A DNA stretch of 64,000 nt, from NCBI GenBank assembly GCA_019915135.1, contig JAHLMK010000005.1:2790001-2854000 (forward strand), written 5' to 3'. The notes beneath the pieces are model-generated. The model was given only the letters and a program-made list of their open reading frames with translations. It did not search any database and had not been told where the DNA came from. Positions 9,884-22,276 of this stretch are shown one piece after another. A program made the position numbers and the translations under genes. Every line of letters starts with the position of its first letter. The first letter of the stretch is position 1. This stretch comes from Strobilurus pachycystidiatus (taxonomy: Eukaryota; Basidiomycota; Agaricomycetes; Agaricales; Physalacriaceae).

Positions 9884-12623
9884 TTATACCACCGCCTCGT
9901 GAAGCAGCACCGGTGCCAGCTCTATCCCAGCTTCGATTGTCGCGACAGCGCGCCGAACGCCATCCCTGCGATCATGACCACCTGCATCCTTCCCCATCCC
10001 AAACCATGCTTCCGCATCCATATCCAAAACCTCTCTCATACCTGCCACACATGCCCGCCAATCCGCATCTTCATTGGCGCTCCACAACCGCCCAAGCATT
10101 TCTGACGCATGAACGAAGTGACATCCCAGTGCCATGGAAATCGCTAGCAATGCATCCGGGTGGCCAACAAAGTTGAGGTGATGCGTGGAGGCACCAAGAA
10201 CGTATGCCTCAAGGACGGGAGCAAAGAGTGGGTGCGTCAGCGAATGAGATTCTAGGAAAGTGACCGTGTCTTGGAAAGCCTCATACGCGATGCCGACCTT
10301 CAATTTGAATGCGTGCCTCAGAAACCTGCAGACGGCCTGGAGGTACGCCAACCGGCCCTCCTTCTCGCCATCTTCACGTCCGACATCCAGCTGCATGGTG
10401 ATGATCCGTTTCATGGATGCGAGGCTCAATGACGACGCCTCGACGCGTGTCTCCAAGGGTATGAAGCCATTCCGCATCCTCGCTGGGAATCCAAAGAGTG
10501 TGGAGAGTATTTCGACCACACATACCCTCGCACCCCAAGCATCCAAGGGCGAGCCCGTGCAGGAGAAGATTCGAGAGTCTATGACTCGTTCGACTGAATC
10601 GAAGATTGTACGTGTCTCCATAGCAGTCAAGTCCCCACAGAACGCTACACATCTCTCAAGTTCCTGGGAAGCGTGGAGTAATAGGCGTTTGACGCCCGAA
10701 GAGGGTTCGTCCAAAGAATGGTCCAACGAGGCACGAAGGAGGAGGAAGTCAATGACGGACACCAGAAGTTGAATACGCGGACGCAAGCTTGCGCCTAGGT
10801 ACCGGAATGATGTGTTGATTCCCATTTGCGTCAAAGCACCAAGAATTGAGTCGAATACGAGATCATGCAAATGCAGCGTGATGGTCTGGCGGAGAGGAAG
10901 AGGGCTCGGAGAATCGCTGGGTGCGGGAATGGGGGTGGTGTTCCAGTCTTTCACGGCAGTGTCCATCAGCGCTCCGCACATCACCACCCAATTGTCCAGG
11001 TTCTCGTCGGAGGCGAGTATGCGCGTATTGACGTCTACCGCGCGCATGATGAGGGCTGCCCATACCATCGGCGGTAGTTCCAAGTCTGTTTGGTTCTCCA
11101 GCACCTCTCGTAGGAGTTGCACGGATAGTGCGCTCCAATACGTCGAGAGATGCGAGTTCGTATGCGTGCGATAATGGCACGTCAGCGCAACGACCTTGAG
11201 CTGGGCGGAAGCCGTCGGTGGGACCCTGAGTATGGGGATGAGAGGCTGGTGGATGACCGCCTGGGGTAGGACGATTTCGAATCGGAGTAAACGCTCCAGT
11301 TTTGGCTCTTCTTCTGGGAGGGGGGTGAGGATGTCCCCAAACAGGTTTGGGGTGAGACAGGCCTTGGTGAGATCGGCGTGGGTCGTGAGGATATCGGTTG
11401 TACGGAATTTGGAACGGACAAGGTCGATGCATGATAGCGGCAGACCGCCGATGGCTTGTACAACAACGCTGCGGACACTGGGGTTGGAAGAGAGAGTGTA
11501 TAGACCGTGGAGGGCGTCTACGCAGAGACTACGAGTGTGTCTTCGAACGAAATCTAACTCGATATCGCGCAGGGTTTTGAGTTTGGGGACAATGCTGCGA
11601 AAATCGACGTTGGGTGGATGAACCAAGCGGTCAATGTACAACAACAGGGTATGCACCAGATGACCGAGGGGGGTCTGGTATGGGCATTGGGGAGAGCGAA
11701 GGGGTAGAAGCGTCACTACGACATAGGCAAGATATGCGGCACATCCCAAGCTGATGATGAAATACGCGATGGATGCGTTGATGGGTATGAGGAAAAGCGC
11801 CAAGCCCGTGAAAAATAAGGCAAGAGCGAAATGCATAAGCACAGGAAGGAGGCCAATGATGAGAGGGACGCGCCAGAGCCGCAGACCTTCGTATCGGTAC
11901 TGGCGTATGCAGCTCCGTTCGCGAGGTGTGCCGGATGGGACAATCATGTAGTGGTGCAGCCACTGTTTGACAAGGCCGGATATCAGAGCGGCAAGGAGGC
12001 TGGCAGCTAGGCTGCTGAACCAGAGCCCATTGACCCAAACATTGAGGGCCGTTGGAGTGAATGAATTAAGATCGGGGATGGATGGCTCGAACGAGGCGTT
12101 ACTCTGTAGAGAGACGAGATCGATCAGGAGAGAGGTGGATATCGCCTGGTAGTCGGGTTGGAGGTTCTGGTAACCTTCTATGGCAAACGCGCTAACTACG
12201 GCAGAGAATAGGCCTGCCTACGTTCGTCAGAGGGCAAACGGTATTTGAAAAAAGCAGCGACTCACGAATACCAACAAAACATCGATTGTGTCGCGCCAAT
12301 CCTCTACCACCTCCGCATCGTATTTCTGACATTCCTCCAGGTATGTTCGCCACACTCTGGCCACGGGCGAGCACTCCATATATATGGGATCCGGAGGGAA
12401 TTTTGTGTCGTAGTCAACGACGGCTATCCAGGCGTCAGGAAGAGTGATGCCAAGCGTGTAAATACGCACTGTCTCGTGTGCGGCGAAGGCGCTGCCTGAT
12501 TCCGAATAGTTTGCTCTTTCTTCGGCTGATAGTTTCCACATACTCGACAGGTCCGTCCGTCAAATTGCTAGCGGAGTCGTCGTCCCAGACTTCGTCTGCC
12601 GATGGTGGGGGCATCGAAGACAT
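9884..12623 (-). CDS. DUF6535 domain multi-pass membrane protein
   Basis: The start is ATG 12623 (MSSMPPPSADEVWDDDS). A 46-nt intron (GTGCGT..CTGAC..ATAG, about 12429-12474) and a second intron (about 12220-12270) are removed. The join gives WRTYLEECQKYDAEVVEDWR, then LLVFAGLFSAVVSAFAIEGY, the signature of DUF6535: a cytosolic entry helix followed by paired membrane segments. Further hydrophobic stretches follow (WVNGLWFSSLAASLLAALI; LIIGLLPVLMHFALALFF; IAYFIISLGCAAYLAYVVV). The C-terminal ~600 residues are largely helical and carry no known motif. The total is about 890 residues. DUF6535 proteins are numerous in Agaricomycetes and their function is unknown. The gene is divergent from the F-box gene at 12890, with 266 bp between starts. 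Confidence 0.88.
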
Positions 12624-12889
12624 GCTGGCATGGACCAAACAATGCGCGACCCAGGTGAATCAATCGACATGGAGAGGGAATTTGGCGCACAGCAGTGACT
12701 CTGGGCATGATGATGGTTTGGGATCAACCCTGGACAGCCAAAGTACCGCTTTATGTCATCGCGCTGGATGCCTTTTTCTTCCCGACTACGACGCGGAGGC
12801 GCCGATAGGATGTGGGTGTGCCTGATATCCGAGAGGACCAACGTCGATTTCCACTGGGATTTGATCAATCGTTGTCCCGACCGCCCATC
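12624..12889. promoter_or_regulatory. Shared intergenic region of a divergent gene pair
   Basis: These 266 bp separate the start codons of the DUF6535 gene (-) and the F-box gene (+). Both promoters must lie here or overlap transcribed leaders. No clear TATA box was seen. Confidence 0.5.
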
Positions 12890-14534
12890 ATGATGATGCG
12901 TACGCTAAAATTTGCCCTCTCCGCTGGCGTCTCTTGGCTTATACACACTCCCAGTTCCAGAAGACGTCTGGCCTTCCAGATCCCACCTCTGTTCACGCTG
13001 TCCCGAATCCCTCCCAACCCACTGTCGCCTCCCGCTCCCCGCAGCGGAGCCTCTTGCTCGACTTCGTAACTCGATTGTCCCATCGCATGAAGAGCTTTCC
13101 AGGCTCGAGCCTCTCATCGACGAGCTCTCCCTAGAGCTGGAGAGCTACGACGCCCACATTCAACGCATCCAACGCGTCTTAAAAAAGCTCAAAGAGGACC
13201 GCGCCAAAATGGGGACATATCTGGACCGCCAGAGGGGCCTTTCCTCACCCATCCGAAAGCTCCCACCCGATCTTCTCATCAACATCTTCCAGTATGTCTG
13301 CGACGATCACGGGTCCAATCAGTCCAACATCCATCCAGCGGGGATCCTTCGCGTTGTCTGCGTCAAGTGGTACAATATCACAGAGACCACTTCGCGTCTT
13401 TGGCGCGACATATCCATCCGCATCCCCATGGTCACCCAGGAATGGTGGAGGTCGGAACGAGAGGACTCCATTCTGCTTCGTAATGCGTCTTTGACGGCGT
13501 CCCAAGCCACTTTGCTATCCCGCGACGAGCCATTGAGCATCACTCTCACGTGTGGTTACGAAGGCATACCGCACGACTTTCCGGGCTCTCAGATGTTTCT
13601 CGCACCCCTCTCTCGATGTCATTCGTTGACAATCGACGAAAACCTCCTCGACAGCTGCTCCTGGCGCCGCCTTCCATCGCTGAAGAGTTTGACGTTGCGC
13701 CGAAAACCTGGCATATCGAGCCGAGGCTCAAACTTCCTTCATCCCTCCTGGCCGCAACTGGAGTGCCTTTCATGCACCGGTACCATGCTTTTGAAAGGCG
13801 TTCTCCGGAGGGCCATACCCTTTGATCGACTTCGTCATCTCCAGCTAGAGGGGTGCTCGACGCGTCTTCCAGAGCTGTTGTTGGCCATTTCCAAAATGCA
13901 TCTACTACTTTCCCTCACGCTCTCTCTCGCGGAGGACATCATTCCTCCCGATGCAGCTCTTGTGCCAATCACGCTTCCAGCGGTCGAATCTTTGACGTGG
14001 AATTCAGCGGCACAAAGTGCACCCTTTCTTGACGCCCTCCGTCTACCTTCCCTGAAGCATTTGGATCTTGACGGCGCGGCAGATCCCATCCCCATCGACG
14101 CCATACTGGGTTTATTACGGCGTTCGGCAGCACACGTTGATTCCCTTCATCTCACGAACTGTCAAACTGAGCCCGACTCTCTAATCCGTCTACTGTTGTC
14201 ACCCGCCTTCATCGACCTGCGCGAGCTCTCAATCCACGCACTCCCCAACTCATTCGTCTCGCTCACCTCGCACCTCTCCCAGCAGTTGACGGGGCACAGC
14301 TTCGCTCGGAAAATATGTCGGCGGCTCAAGCACATCACGCTTGTTTGGAGTGAAGGGAGCGACATAGAGGAAAATGTCGTCGATGATATGATACAGTCGA
14401 GGTGGTATGGAAAGGCGCATTCTGATAGACTGGAATCGGTCACTTTGGGAATACGGGGTCAGATGTTCACACTTGGAGCGGCTTTGTGTGAGTTGAAAGA
14501 GAGCGGTCTGGATGTATACAGATTGTGTCTCTAA
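12890..14534 (+). CDS. F-box/LRR-like protein
   Basis: The long frame has no ATG before 13210. A 55-nt intron (12900-12954, donor GTACGC, acceptor CTCCCAG) links an upstream ATG at 12890 in frame, giving MMMLPEDVWPSRSHL, so I place the start there (inference). The protein of about 530 residues has a helical N-terminus (ELSRLEPLIDELSLELES, likely coiled coil). Then comes an F-box (IRKLPPDLLINIFQYV, VVCVKWYNITETTSRLWRDI) and a leucine-rich C-terminal half with repeats of the type LRHLQLEGCS and LKHLDLDGAA. It probably acts as an SCF substrate receptor. The last exon runs uninterrupted to TAA at 14532-14534. It is one of seven F-box-type genes in the window. Confidence 0.82.
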
Positions 14535-14770
14535 AAAGCCTCAGAGATCAATTCAGTCTTGTTCTCTCTTTTGTCCGGCGGGCCACCATTGTGGTATCAG
14601 CATGTAGTACCGTGAGACACAATCGCAGGCCATGACGAGGGATTGTCCATCGCATCCTAGTTTCTCATTCGCAGTCTAAATCACATCGATACGTTTTGAC
14701 ATTTCTGTAAATACAGCATGTACATACACGTACACAGTACGCGATGGGGATCGAACTCCCTTCGACTTAA
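14535..14770. other. Convergent 3' intergenic region
   Basis: These 236 bp lie between the 3' ends of the F-box gene and the oxygenase gene, and no gene was seen. A T-arm-like GGGAGTTCGATCCCC on the - strand was considered as a tRNA and rejected. Confidence 0.4.
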
Positions 14771-15925
14771 TCAAGCCGCAGGTGCCTCTTGCCCGCGATA
14801 GTACTTCTTCATGGCGTTTAAAATGTATTCTGAGGCCGTCATCGGTTCATACTTTTTCGCTGGTCCTTGAACAATAACATCGGGCCTGGGCTGCGTGAAG
14901 AATCTAACAGGAGTTAGGACGCGTGCCAGTGACCACTCAGCAGAAGAGAGTACTGACGCGATGCTATTCCGTGGTGCATGGCTGTCATTCTCGCCTGGCA
15001 TACGGACACGGTGGATCAGACTTTTGAAGCGGTCGTCACTCCACGCCATCAGCATATCACCTGGCGCCACAGTTAGATTTAATGGTCAACAGCTCAGGTC
15101 GGAGTACGCACCAATATTGACTGTGATGTCTCCTGTGCGCGCAGGAACGGGTGTCCACTCATCACCAGTTGCAAATGTATCATGGGCCTCCCGCCCTGGA
15201 CACACCTCCAAACCATCCCCGCCTGTCTGTTGGAACAGCAAGGTCAGGACATCAAAATCCGCATGCGCTCCCGCGCGCATTCTTCCCGGTTCCACCTTTT
15301 CCACTGCATGGTACCTCAATAACCTCACAGTAGAAAGGGCATCCTCGTACGAAACATCGTGGGCTTCGCGAAAGTAGTTCTCCCCGTGCCCCAGCGCTAC
15401 GGCGAAGTACGATAGGATACGCATCGAGAGCTGCTGCACCTGTTCGTGGAAGCGGACGAGCTTGGGGTGGAACAACCTCAGGAAGGCTGCCGTTTCTTCG
15501 TCTTTGAATGCCGACGGCGCGTCGGGGGAGGTGGAGATGTCGGTCGGCCAGTACGTGTCCCGCCTGAACCATTGCACTTGGAGGCTTTCCTTGGGGTCAG
15601 CGACGCCAGTGGATGGTCGGATCTGGGCATCCCGCTCCCAGCCGGTGTTCTTTTCGCGGATAAAGGCCCAGTGCGACTTGATTTCGTCTGGTAGAGCGAA
15701 GAATCTCGTTCTGGAGGCGTGGGTCAAGCGACATGGTAGATGGATAGGGATGTAGTATACGCACGAATAATCGAACATCTCTTCGATATCCGCTTTGCTT
15801 GGGCTGTCTTGCTCTGTCAGGATAAAGAACCCGATGTTCTCGGCCGCGTCGATAAGCTGCTTGCCGATGTCCTCTTTCCTGGCGTCAAAGTCGCGTAGAG
15901 AAATAGATGGAACAGGGCGTGTCAT
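14771..15925 (-). CDS. 2-oxoglutarate/Fe(II)-dependent oxygenase, isopenicillin N synthase-like
   Basis: The start is the first in-frame ATG at 15925 (MTRPVPSISLRDFDARKED). The N-terminal DIOX_N region (AAENIGFFILTEQD) is followed after an intron by SRTRFFALPDEIKSHW and GWERDAQIRP. The catalytic core has the HxD pair in GAHADFDVLTLLFQQ, the distal His in KSLIHRVRMP, and the 2OG-binding Arg-x-Ser in the spliced RNSIAFFTQPRPD. All three iron ligands and the 2OG anchor are present, so an active enzyme is expected. Fungal members act on small molecules or in secondary metabolism. The substrate cannot be assigned and no biosynthetic cluster is visible. The gene is divergent from the kinesin gene. 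Confidence 0.9.
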
Positions 15926-16517
15926 GTTGGTGAGAGTTGGATGTACAGCCTGGGAGGCAAAATGGCAGACTGCGAGATGTTGATAGGAGGAATCAAGGAC
16001 GTTGTAACGGCTCAAGTTATCAGTACATTGCGCATTCTACAAATGAAGGGTAGAGATAAGCAGTAATTTAGCGGCGGCTTATCCGGCCGCTTGTTTCGGA
16101 ACTCACCGAAGTAGTGGCCTTTTTACGCGTCAAAGTATCCGGAGCGTGGATGCGACAGCAATGAGGTATGACTGGGCGTGAGCCAGCGATTCAACGCATG
16201 TAGAGTCGTAAAATCGAACAACAACCCTCTTCGTATAGAATGTCCGCTCGCCACCGGCGAAGGAATCAGTTTGTTTCCCGGCTGGTCGTATAAATAGAAA
16301 AGACATCCCAGATAATCAGTGTCGCCAATCACAGCCAGCGGAGCTTGCTTGAATGCTTCACTGCCCTGCCTGACGGCGAGAAGTCAAGTTGAAGCTGATG
16401 TCAACATGCCACCGTCACATGTCATTGACGCGTTTTTGGAAAAGTTGAATTCCTAATCGGGAACGACCTGTTTCCCTTTCGGCTGCCACCATAATCGTCG
16501 TCCCGACGTCGCGCCAT
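15926..16517. promoter_or_regulatory. Divergent intergenic region, oxygenase/kinesin
   Basis: About 590 bp lie between two divergently transcribed genes and should contain both promoters. The short antisense open frame at 16123-16332 has no supporting feature. Confidence 0.4.
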
Positions 16518-18339
16518 ATGTCCCGCCTACCGCGACCACGGAGCAAATCGCCCGACAGAACGACAGCACCGACGCTAAAGCGCAAGGCGCAGGACCAAAA
16601 CGACGGGCCTAGTCGAAAACTGCAGAAGCCGCTGTCGAGAACAGGCTCGACCAACGCCATCCCCAAACCGCCGCCTCTGACCAAGCCACGGGCACCGACG
16701 CTGAATACCAGTGCGCGCGCCAATCAGATAACGGATCTAACGAAGCAGGTGGCGGATGCGTCGAGACAGGCGCGGGAGCACATGCACTCGTTGAAGCTGG
16801 CCAACGACGAGATCGCCACTCTCAAGCGGACGCATGCGATGCAGGTGGCGGATCTGGAGCACGAAATACAGAAGGCACAGCATGCGGCGGAGGAGATGGC
16901 GGGTGACCTAAAGATGGCGCGGGCCGAGATGCAGCGCGCAAAGGACCAGACCGCCCAGCTAACGGCGACATCGCAAGACCTCCAGAACCGGCTCAACGAC
17001 GAGTGCTACAAAACGTGCACCCTCTCCGACGAGGCCGTTCAGCTGCGTGCCGAGATTGACGCCCTGCGGTCTGAGGCCATCGACGCCGAGTGCATACGAC
17101 GGGAGCTGCACAACACAATCCAGGAGCTCAAGGGGAACATCCGGGTGTTCTGTCGCGTACGGCCCGACCCGTCACCCGAGTTGGCACAAGTGGCTTACAG
17201 CAAGGACAAGAAGGACATCGTTGTCACATCCATGAGCGAGAGCGCGACTGGCCAGGAGCGCAAGGATGTCCACAGCTTTACCTTTGACCGCGTATTCGAC
17301 CCATCCTCGACGCAGGCGGACGTCTTTGCCGAGGTCTCGCAACTCGCTCAGAGCTGTACGGACGGATACAATGTCTGCATTTTTGCGTACGGGCAGACGG
17401 GGTCGGGCAAGTCCTTCACCATGGAGGGGGGACGGGTGCGTTATTCCTCCTTTTTTCAACTTTTTTGTCTGAACAGGGATTTGCAGACCGATGAGACAGT
17501 AGGCATGATCCCGCGGGCTGTCGACCAGATCTTCCGCGTGACAAAGGACCTCAGGACGAAGGGCTGGGAATACTCGTTAGAGGGCCAGTTCCTCGAGATC
17601 TACAACGAAACCATAAACGACCTCCTCACCAACACTCCGCTTCCTCACCAACAATACCAAATTCGCCACGACACCCAATCCCGCACCACCAGCGTCACAA
17701 ACCTTACTACCATCCCCCTTGAATCGCCCGCACACGTTCGCACCCTCCTCCACGCCGCCCAGGCCCGCCGCAGCGTCGCAAGTACTCTCATGAACGAACG
17801 TTCATCGCGCTCCCACAGCGTCTTTCGCCTCAGGATCCGAGGCATAAACGAGACCATCGACGAAACCTGCGAGGGGTGGCTGAATCTCGTCGATCTAGCC
17901 GGGAGCGAACGACTGAACGTTAGCTTTGGTGGGAGTATCAGTGGGGAGAGGCTGAAGGAGACGCAGAGCATCAACAAGAGCTTGAGCTCGCTTGGGGATG
18001 TTATCTCAGCGCTTGGCGAGGGGGCCGACAAGCATGTGCCGTACAGGAATTCGAAGCTAACGTATCTATTACAGTATTCGTTGAGTGGGAGTTCGAAGAC
18101 GCTGGTGAGGTTTTCTTTCTTTCTGGTGTTCCAGGTGTCCTGACGTGTCGCGTTGCTAGATGATCCTCAATCTGTCACCGATGGCGGCGCATCTCAACGA
18201 GTCGTTGAATTCGCTGCGGTTTGCGACGAAGGTAAAAAAATATCCTGATGTAGAATATCTGGATTCTGACGAAATTTATCAGGTCAACAACACACAGGTC
18301 GGCACCGCCAAGAGTACGAAGGCTCAGATTAGATCGTAG
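16518..18339 (+). CDS. Kinesin-14 (C-terminal motor, Kar3-like)
   Basis: ATG 16518 opens a basic, proline-rich tail (RLPRPRSKSPDR). A long coiled coil of about 150 residues follows, then the kinesin-14 neck directly before the motor (QELKGNIRVFCRVRP). The motor shows the P-loop GQTGSGKSFTM, switch I NERSSRSHSVF, switch II LVDLAGSER and HVPYRNSKLTYLLQ. Three introns interrupt the motor: one after MEGG (51 nt, in phase, so read-through would also stay open), one after SSKTL, and one after LRFATK. The protein ends QIRS before TAG at 18337-18339. The motor is at the C-terminus, which defines the minus-end-directed kinesin-14 class used in spindle assembly and karyogamy. It is complete and ordinary. 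Confidence 0.94.
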
Positions 18340-19611
18340 GGCTGCCAGTATATATTGCATGACGGACATTTATTTATATGTAACTCACTCTTGAATTTCG
18401 TGTATACTGCATGTGTTGAATTTTGCCACTGCAATGATGTTTCTGTTCCTTTCGAGGGCAAGATTTGCATTGCGCGATGGACACCTGCAAGACTTACTTT
18501 CGGAGTATCGCTTCGCAATCCGCTCGTGGGCGGAGCCAAGAATCGAGTTTGTGAGGCGATTCGGCGAGTTGTGCATAGTGTATGGTGAGTTGGGACTCGG
18601 CGTTATGGCTTCTCAGTTGTCTAGTACTTCCCACGCGTCTCTTCAAAGAAAAAAGATAGATTAATTAGTTTAGTGCCTCGATACGGCACTAAGTATCTGC
18701 ATTGAAAAGTATCTAAGCAACAATGCCGCCAAGGTCCTATAGTATATCGTTCATTGTCTATCTGTATATTGGTACATACGTTACACAAAAGTAGAGTCCG
18801 GACCGAATGATTCAGAGTATCAGCATCAGGTGTATCGGTCCAGACTTTCTTTGAGCCGCCTAGAGTTGTATCTTGTCCGAGATAGAGAAGTACGCCACAC
18901 CACCCGATCGTCACCACCAATTAGCGAAGAACACCATCGCAATCAAGCCTGATAAGCAAGCACGACTCGGGCCCGGACGGTCAAGCTATTGGTATCATAC
19001 TCGTTCAATATCAAGACGAACGACGTTAGGGTCCGAAGGGCAACTGGAACTAGCAGGATCTGAGGCGGAGGAAAGTTTAGCTTCCCGAGGACCCCGAGAC
19101 CCGGGTTGTCACACAGTGATCTGGCGCGTCCCGATGTCCGCTTGCCGCACAGTGAGACGATACACCACAGAGCTTCGCCCGCCTTCTCGCCCACTGTTGT
19201 GCCTTAAGCGAAACAACATGCTAGGGTTTCTCTATCGTGTTCACCCAGTCAAAAAATGTCTAATTCAGTCTAGTTAGACAAGGCCTGCACTCAGATACAG
19301 AAAATTAATCACTGTAGGATGTTTTTGCCTGTCTATGGCAATGAACGGGTCGGGATCGATTGATCCTGGTCCAGATCCTGCTAAATCCGCCTCAGATCCT
19401 GCTAGTTCCAGTTGAGAATAGACGCACATCGATAGCCTTGAGATCTTGGCCACTGTGCCCCAAGTCTGTCCACCTGTAACTGATACGAGTCCAAGTAAAA
19501 ACATATAGAGTCTCCGTGTGTCCGTTCGAGTGCTAGTGTATTATGCAGCGACATTGCGCAATAATAGATATAGTAACGTGAGTCGAGTGAAAACCTCGAA
19601 TACAAAGACTA
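18340..19611. other. Intergenic region containing an inverted repeat
   Basis: About 1.3 kb have no supported gene. The only structure seen is the perfect 29-bp inverted repeat reported at 19041-19414. Confidence 0.5.
19041..19414. repeat. 29-bp perfect inverted repeat bounding 374 bp
   Basis: CAACTGGAACTAGCAGG and the following 12 bases at 19041-19069 recur as an exact reverse complement at 19386-19414. Within the right arm region, short direct copies of GATCCTG follow one another. The interior is non-coding. It could be a small non-autonomous element or a local duplication, and no target duplication is clear. Confidence 0.6.
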
Positions 19612-20850
19612 TCAAGACTCGACCTTCGTCTCCACTTCGATCCTCAGACCCGACGGAATCAATCCCTCCAACTCCTCCTTCAACCGCTTGATACACTGCG
19701 GCCGCCTCCCATTCCTATATCCAACTTCAAACTTGATCACCTGCACCTTGCTCTCCGCACTTCGCGTCCTCAGCTCATAGAACGTCGCCCCCATGTCCAC
19801 CATCGGGCGTTGAAAGATGCAAAAAGCATGACCCCTGCAGTCTCCTTCTTTATGCATGATGCGGATCCGTATAAGAGTGAGAAGGGGCAGCAGCCGGTAG
19901 TTCGAGGCGATCGTGGATATGATGGACAGAAGATTATTGGGGTTGGGCATGAGCGAATGTAGGGTGAGTTCGGAGAGAGTCGTGCCGCTGAGCGTAGCCA
20001 GGACCTGCGGGACGACGTTTCCCGCAAAGCCACCGCCTTCGTCTGGGTATACCAATGTCACTTTAGAACAAGGCAGACGCCTGTCGATAGGCGGTCGCTC
20101 GGTGTAGGGGGGTGGGGGGCCGTACAGATGTGAACTTGAGCCGAGGCCAGATGGGAAAGAAGGGCGGTTAGCTCTCATCATGATGTAATGCCATAATTGA
20201 AGTCTATTCTGCGACGAAGTAGAAGGTGGGACAGAGCCGTCCAAAGAAGAGAGTCTGAACGAAAGAGGAAAGGGATGCGCGCGAACCACGGCCGTGCGCA
20301 CTGCCTGACCATGTCGTCCCTGATATGACTCTGGAGTCATGAGGTCAAGCGGTAAAGTAAACGAGGTCCAAAGGACAGGGCTGCTGAGTGCGATGGTCTG
20401 CCAACGACGGCAGACCCAAGTCAGCTGCCACGGACCATAGGGGAGGGGGAACGATATGGTAGGCGACGGCCCGATGGAGAGGAGGAAGATCTCGCTGATG
20501 ATCTCGAAGGGAAGAAGGTGAATGGTTGTGGGCATGAGGCGCGCATGAGCAGCATGCCACTCCTGGGCAAGCACGAGCTCCGCTTGGGCGGCGGTCCAAG
20601 CCGCCGATATGAGAGTGACAACAAGGTCGTCAATGTCATTGCTATCGCTGCAGATCTCTGACGATGGTATCGCGTGCATGCAGCTCAGCACGTCGATGGC
20701 CTCTTCTAACAGGTAGACCTCGGCGGAAAGTGCTCCCACGTAGCGCCTTAACTCGATGCGTGATTGGTATTCGCCTTGGAAGGGGGCCTCCTTGCAAAGG
20801 CATGCTGCATATGGGGATGCCTGGCGATAGAGTGGGAGGGAGAAGGGCAT
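19612..20850 (-). CDS. F-box protein, intronless
   Basis: This is a single open frame of 412 residues from ATG 20850. The helical N-terminus contains RIELRRYVGALSAEVYLLEE. The F-box is IHLLPFEIISEIFLLS followed by WQLTWVCRRWQTIALSSPVLWTSF, the standard F-box hallmark. The C-terminal part has short leucine-rich segments (LSELTLHSLMPNPNNLLSII). It is a probable substrate adaptor of SCF ubiquitin ligase. It is shorter than the other F-box genes here and lacks introns. Confidence 0.85.
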   Translation of the reverse strand: MPFSLPLYRQASPYAACLCKEAPFQGEYQSRIELRRYVGALSAEVYLLEEAIDVLSCMHAIPSSEICSDSNDIDDLVVTLISAAWTAAQAELVLAQEWHAAHARLMPTTIHLLPFEIISEIFLLSIGPSPTISFPLPYGPWQLTWVCRRWQTIALSSPVLWTSFTLPLDLMTPESYQGRHGQAVRTAVVRAHPFPLSFRLSSLDGSVPPSTSSQNRLQLWHYIMMRANRPSFPSGLGSSSHLYGPPPPYTERPPIDRRLPCSKVTLVYPDEGGGFAGNVVPQVLATLSGTTLSELTLHSLMPNPNNLLSIISTIASNYRLLPLLTLIRIRIMHKEGDCRGHAFCIFQRPMVDMGATFYELRTRSAESKVQVIKFEVGYRNGRRPQCIKRLKEELEGLIPSGLRIEVETKVES

Positions 20851-21720
20851 GATGGCAAAGCACGAAGTCAGGGTGTGACAGGCCCGGCTTTATGGGAAAG
20901 CGGACAATGCTCCCGTCCCCCCGGCGCTGACGGAGGAAGTCACCGACGCGGAGCAAGTAAGATTTGGATTGGGCTAGCGTAGGCCTAGTTTGCACGCCAA
21001 AGCGCCTGTCCTGCAGAGCCGCGAAACATCTCACCAAGCACAACACGGCTCCGGAAAAGTGCGCTGGTTATTCGAGGCGGTGGTAATTCAGCGAATCGGG
21101 TTGCGGGTGTGGCATAGTCGGCATCCATACGGGGAGACTAGGAGTCGAAGGCTACATCGTTGGTGACCGCGAGATGGTTCTGTTGATGGTCCGACGTGCG
21201 ATGTCATGTAAAAGACTTCCCCATCATTCCCTATGACAGTTAAGTAAGTACGGTAAGGCGAAGAAGTCAGCTGCGAGCTTGCCTTCTTCCTCTTCTCTTG
21301 CCTTGTCATGTATCACACAGCTCCACAAGGATCCCGACTTGGAAAAATGCCACTCTTGAATCCAGGAAAGTCTGTTTACGCTCAGCAGGAGAAGGCGAAA
21401 GATGGATAGACAGCGTACATGCACTAGCGCGATGCAGACAAGGTCGGACGCAAATACGAACAGAGCGTGCAATCGCGGTCTACTAGGGTACAGCCTCGAG
21501 ACAATGGAGGAGGGGACCAGGGACAGCGAACTTCGTTTATAGGCTGATGGTAAGAGCTTAGAGCACATCAAGGCCTCGGCCACGGGTGAACTAGAAGTTG
21601 GCAATTGTCACCGGCCCGAAAGAGCCGGTCAGCAGGAAAACATATCCTCCGGTAGTCTCGAATTCCAGCCTCTATCGTCGGATGAAGATAATCGTTCACC
21701 TTGCGTATAGAGTCTGGACT
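20851..21720. other. Intergenic, no gene seen
   Basis: This is the upstream flank of the F-box gene at 19612-20850. Overlapping short frames on both strands show no recognisable domain. Confidence 0.45.
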
Positions 21721-22220
21721 AGGTTAAGAGGAGCCCTGGAGGTGCACCCCGGACTTTGAAAATTCGTGATGGCCGCGCGGCGACCGTGGCCGAGATTCAG
21801 GTGTTCCACTGCACAACTTTTCGTATGTAACTTACTTCTTTCATTCGTTCCCTCATCGCGCCATGGAGTTTGCTTTGTAGCCAGAAACTCAATGTGTCTT
21901 TCTGCTATGCAATGCTGACCAGGATCTCCGCACACAAAATTTACAAGTTTGATCAAAGTTTGATGCTCCTTTTTTGCCGTGTCACACGCTTGTGTTTTAT
22001 TTTCGGGCCCCATTAGAGAGAGTAATATCATAATAGTGTGTATCAATGAGATTCCTTGACTTCTGTAGATGCAGGGATTGGAACACTCTTAACAGAGGGA
22101 TAGTACATTGTTGACTCGGTACTCGTCCTCGATCCCGAAGCAGACACGGGAATCACCGAGGCAGAGCGGCCATCACTAAATTTCAAAGTCCGGGGCGCAC
22201 CTCCAAGGGTCCTCTTTAGG
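21721..22220. mobile_element. MITE-like inverted-repeat element
   Basis: The left arm (21721-21778) contains GGAGGTGCACCCCGGACTTT and GTGATGGCCGC. The right arm (about 22161-22220) contains the reverse complement AAAGTCCGGGGCGCACCTCC preceded by GCGGCCATCAC. The arms are about 58 bp with scattered mismatches, so the copy is not fresh. The interior is non-coding. It lies 56 bp from the next element. Confidence 0.6.
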
Positions 22221-22276
22221 CTCGTGACACCATCCGATTTTGTCAGCAACGGCAGGCGAGTAACTTCCAAAACCGG

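Noticed and set aside
12912..12954. Non-ATG start of the F-box frame
   Set aside because: The frame begins with TTG; a good 55-nt intron links an ATG at 12890, so the first residues of the raw frame are intronic.
14738..14770. tRNA T-arm-like sequence on the - strand
   Set aside because: The stem does not pair over five bases, and no acceptor, D or anticodon arm is present upstream, where the oxygenase coding region lies.
15926..16015. N-terminal extension of the oxygenase frame
   Set aside because: It begins with TTG and precedes the family-like start at 15925.
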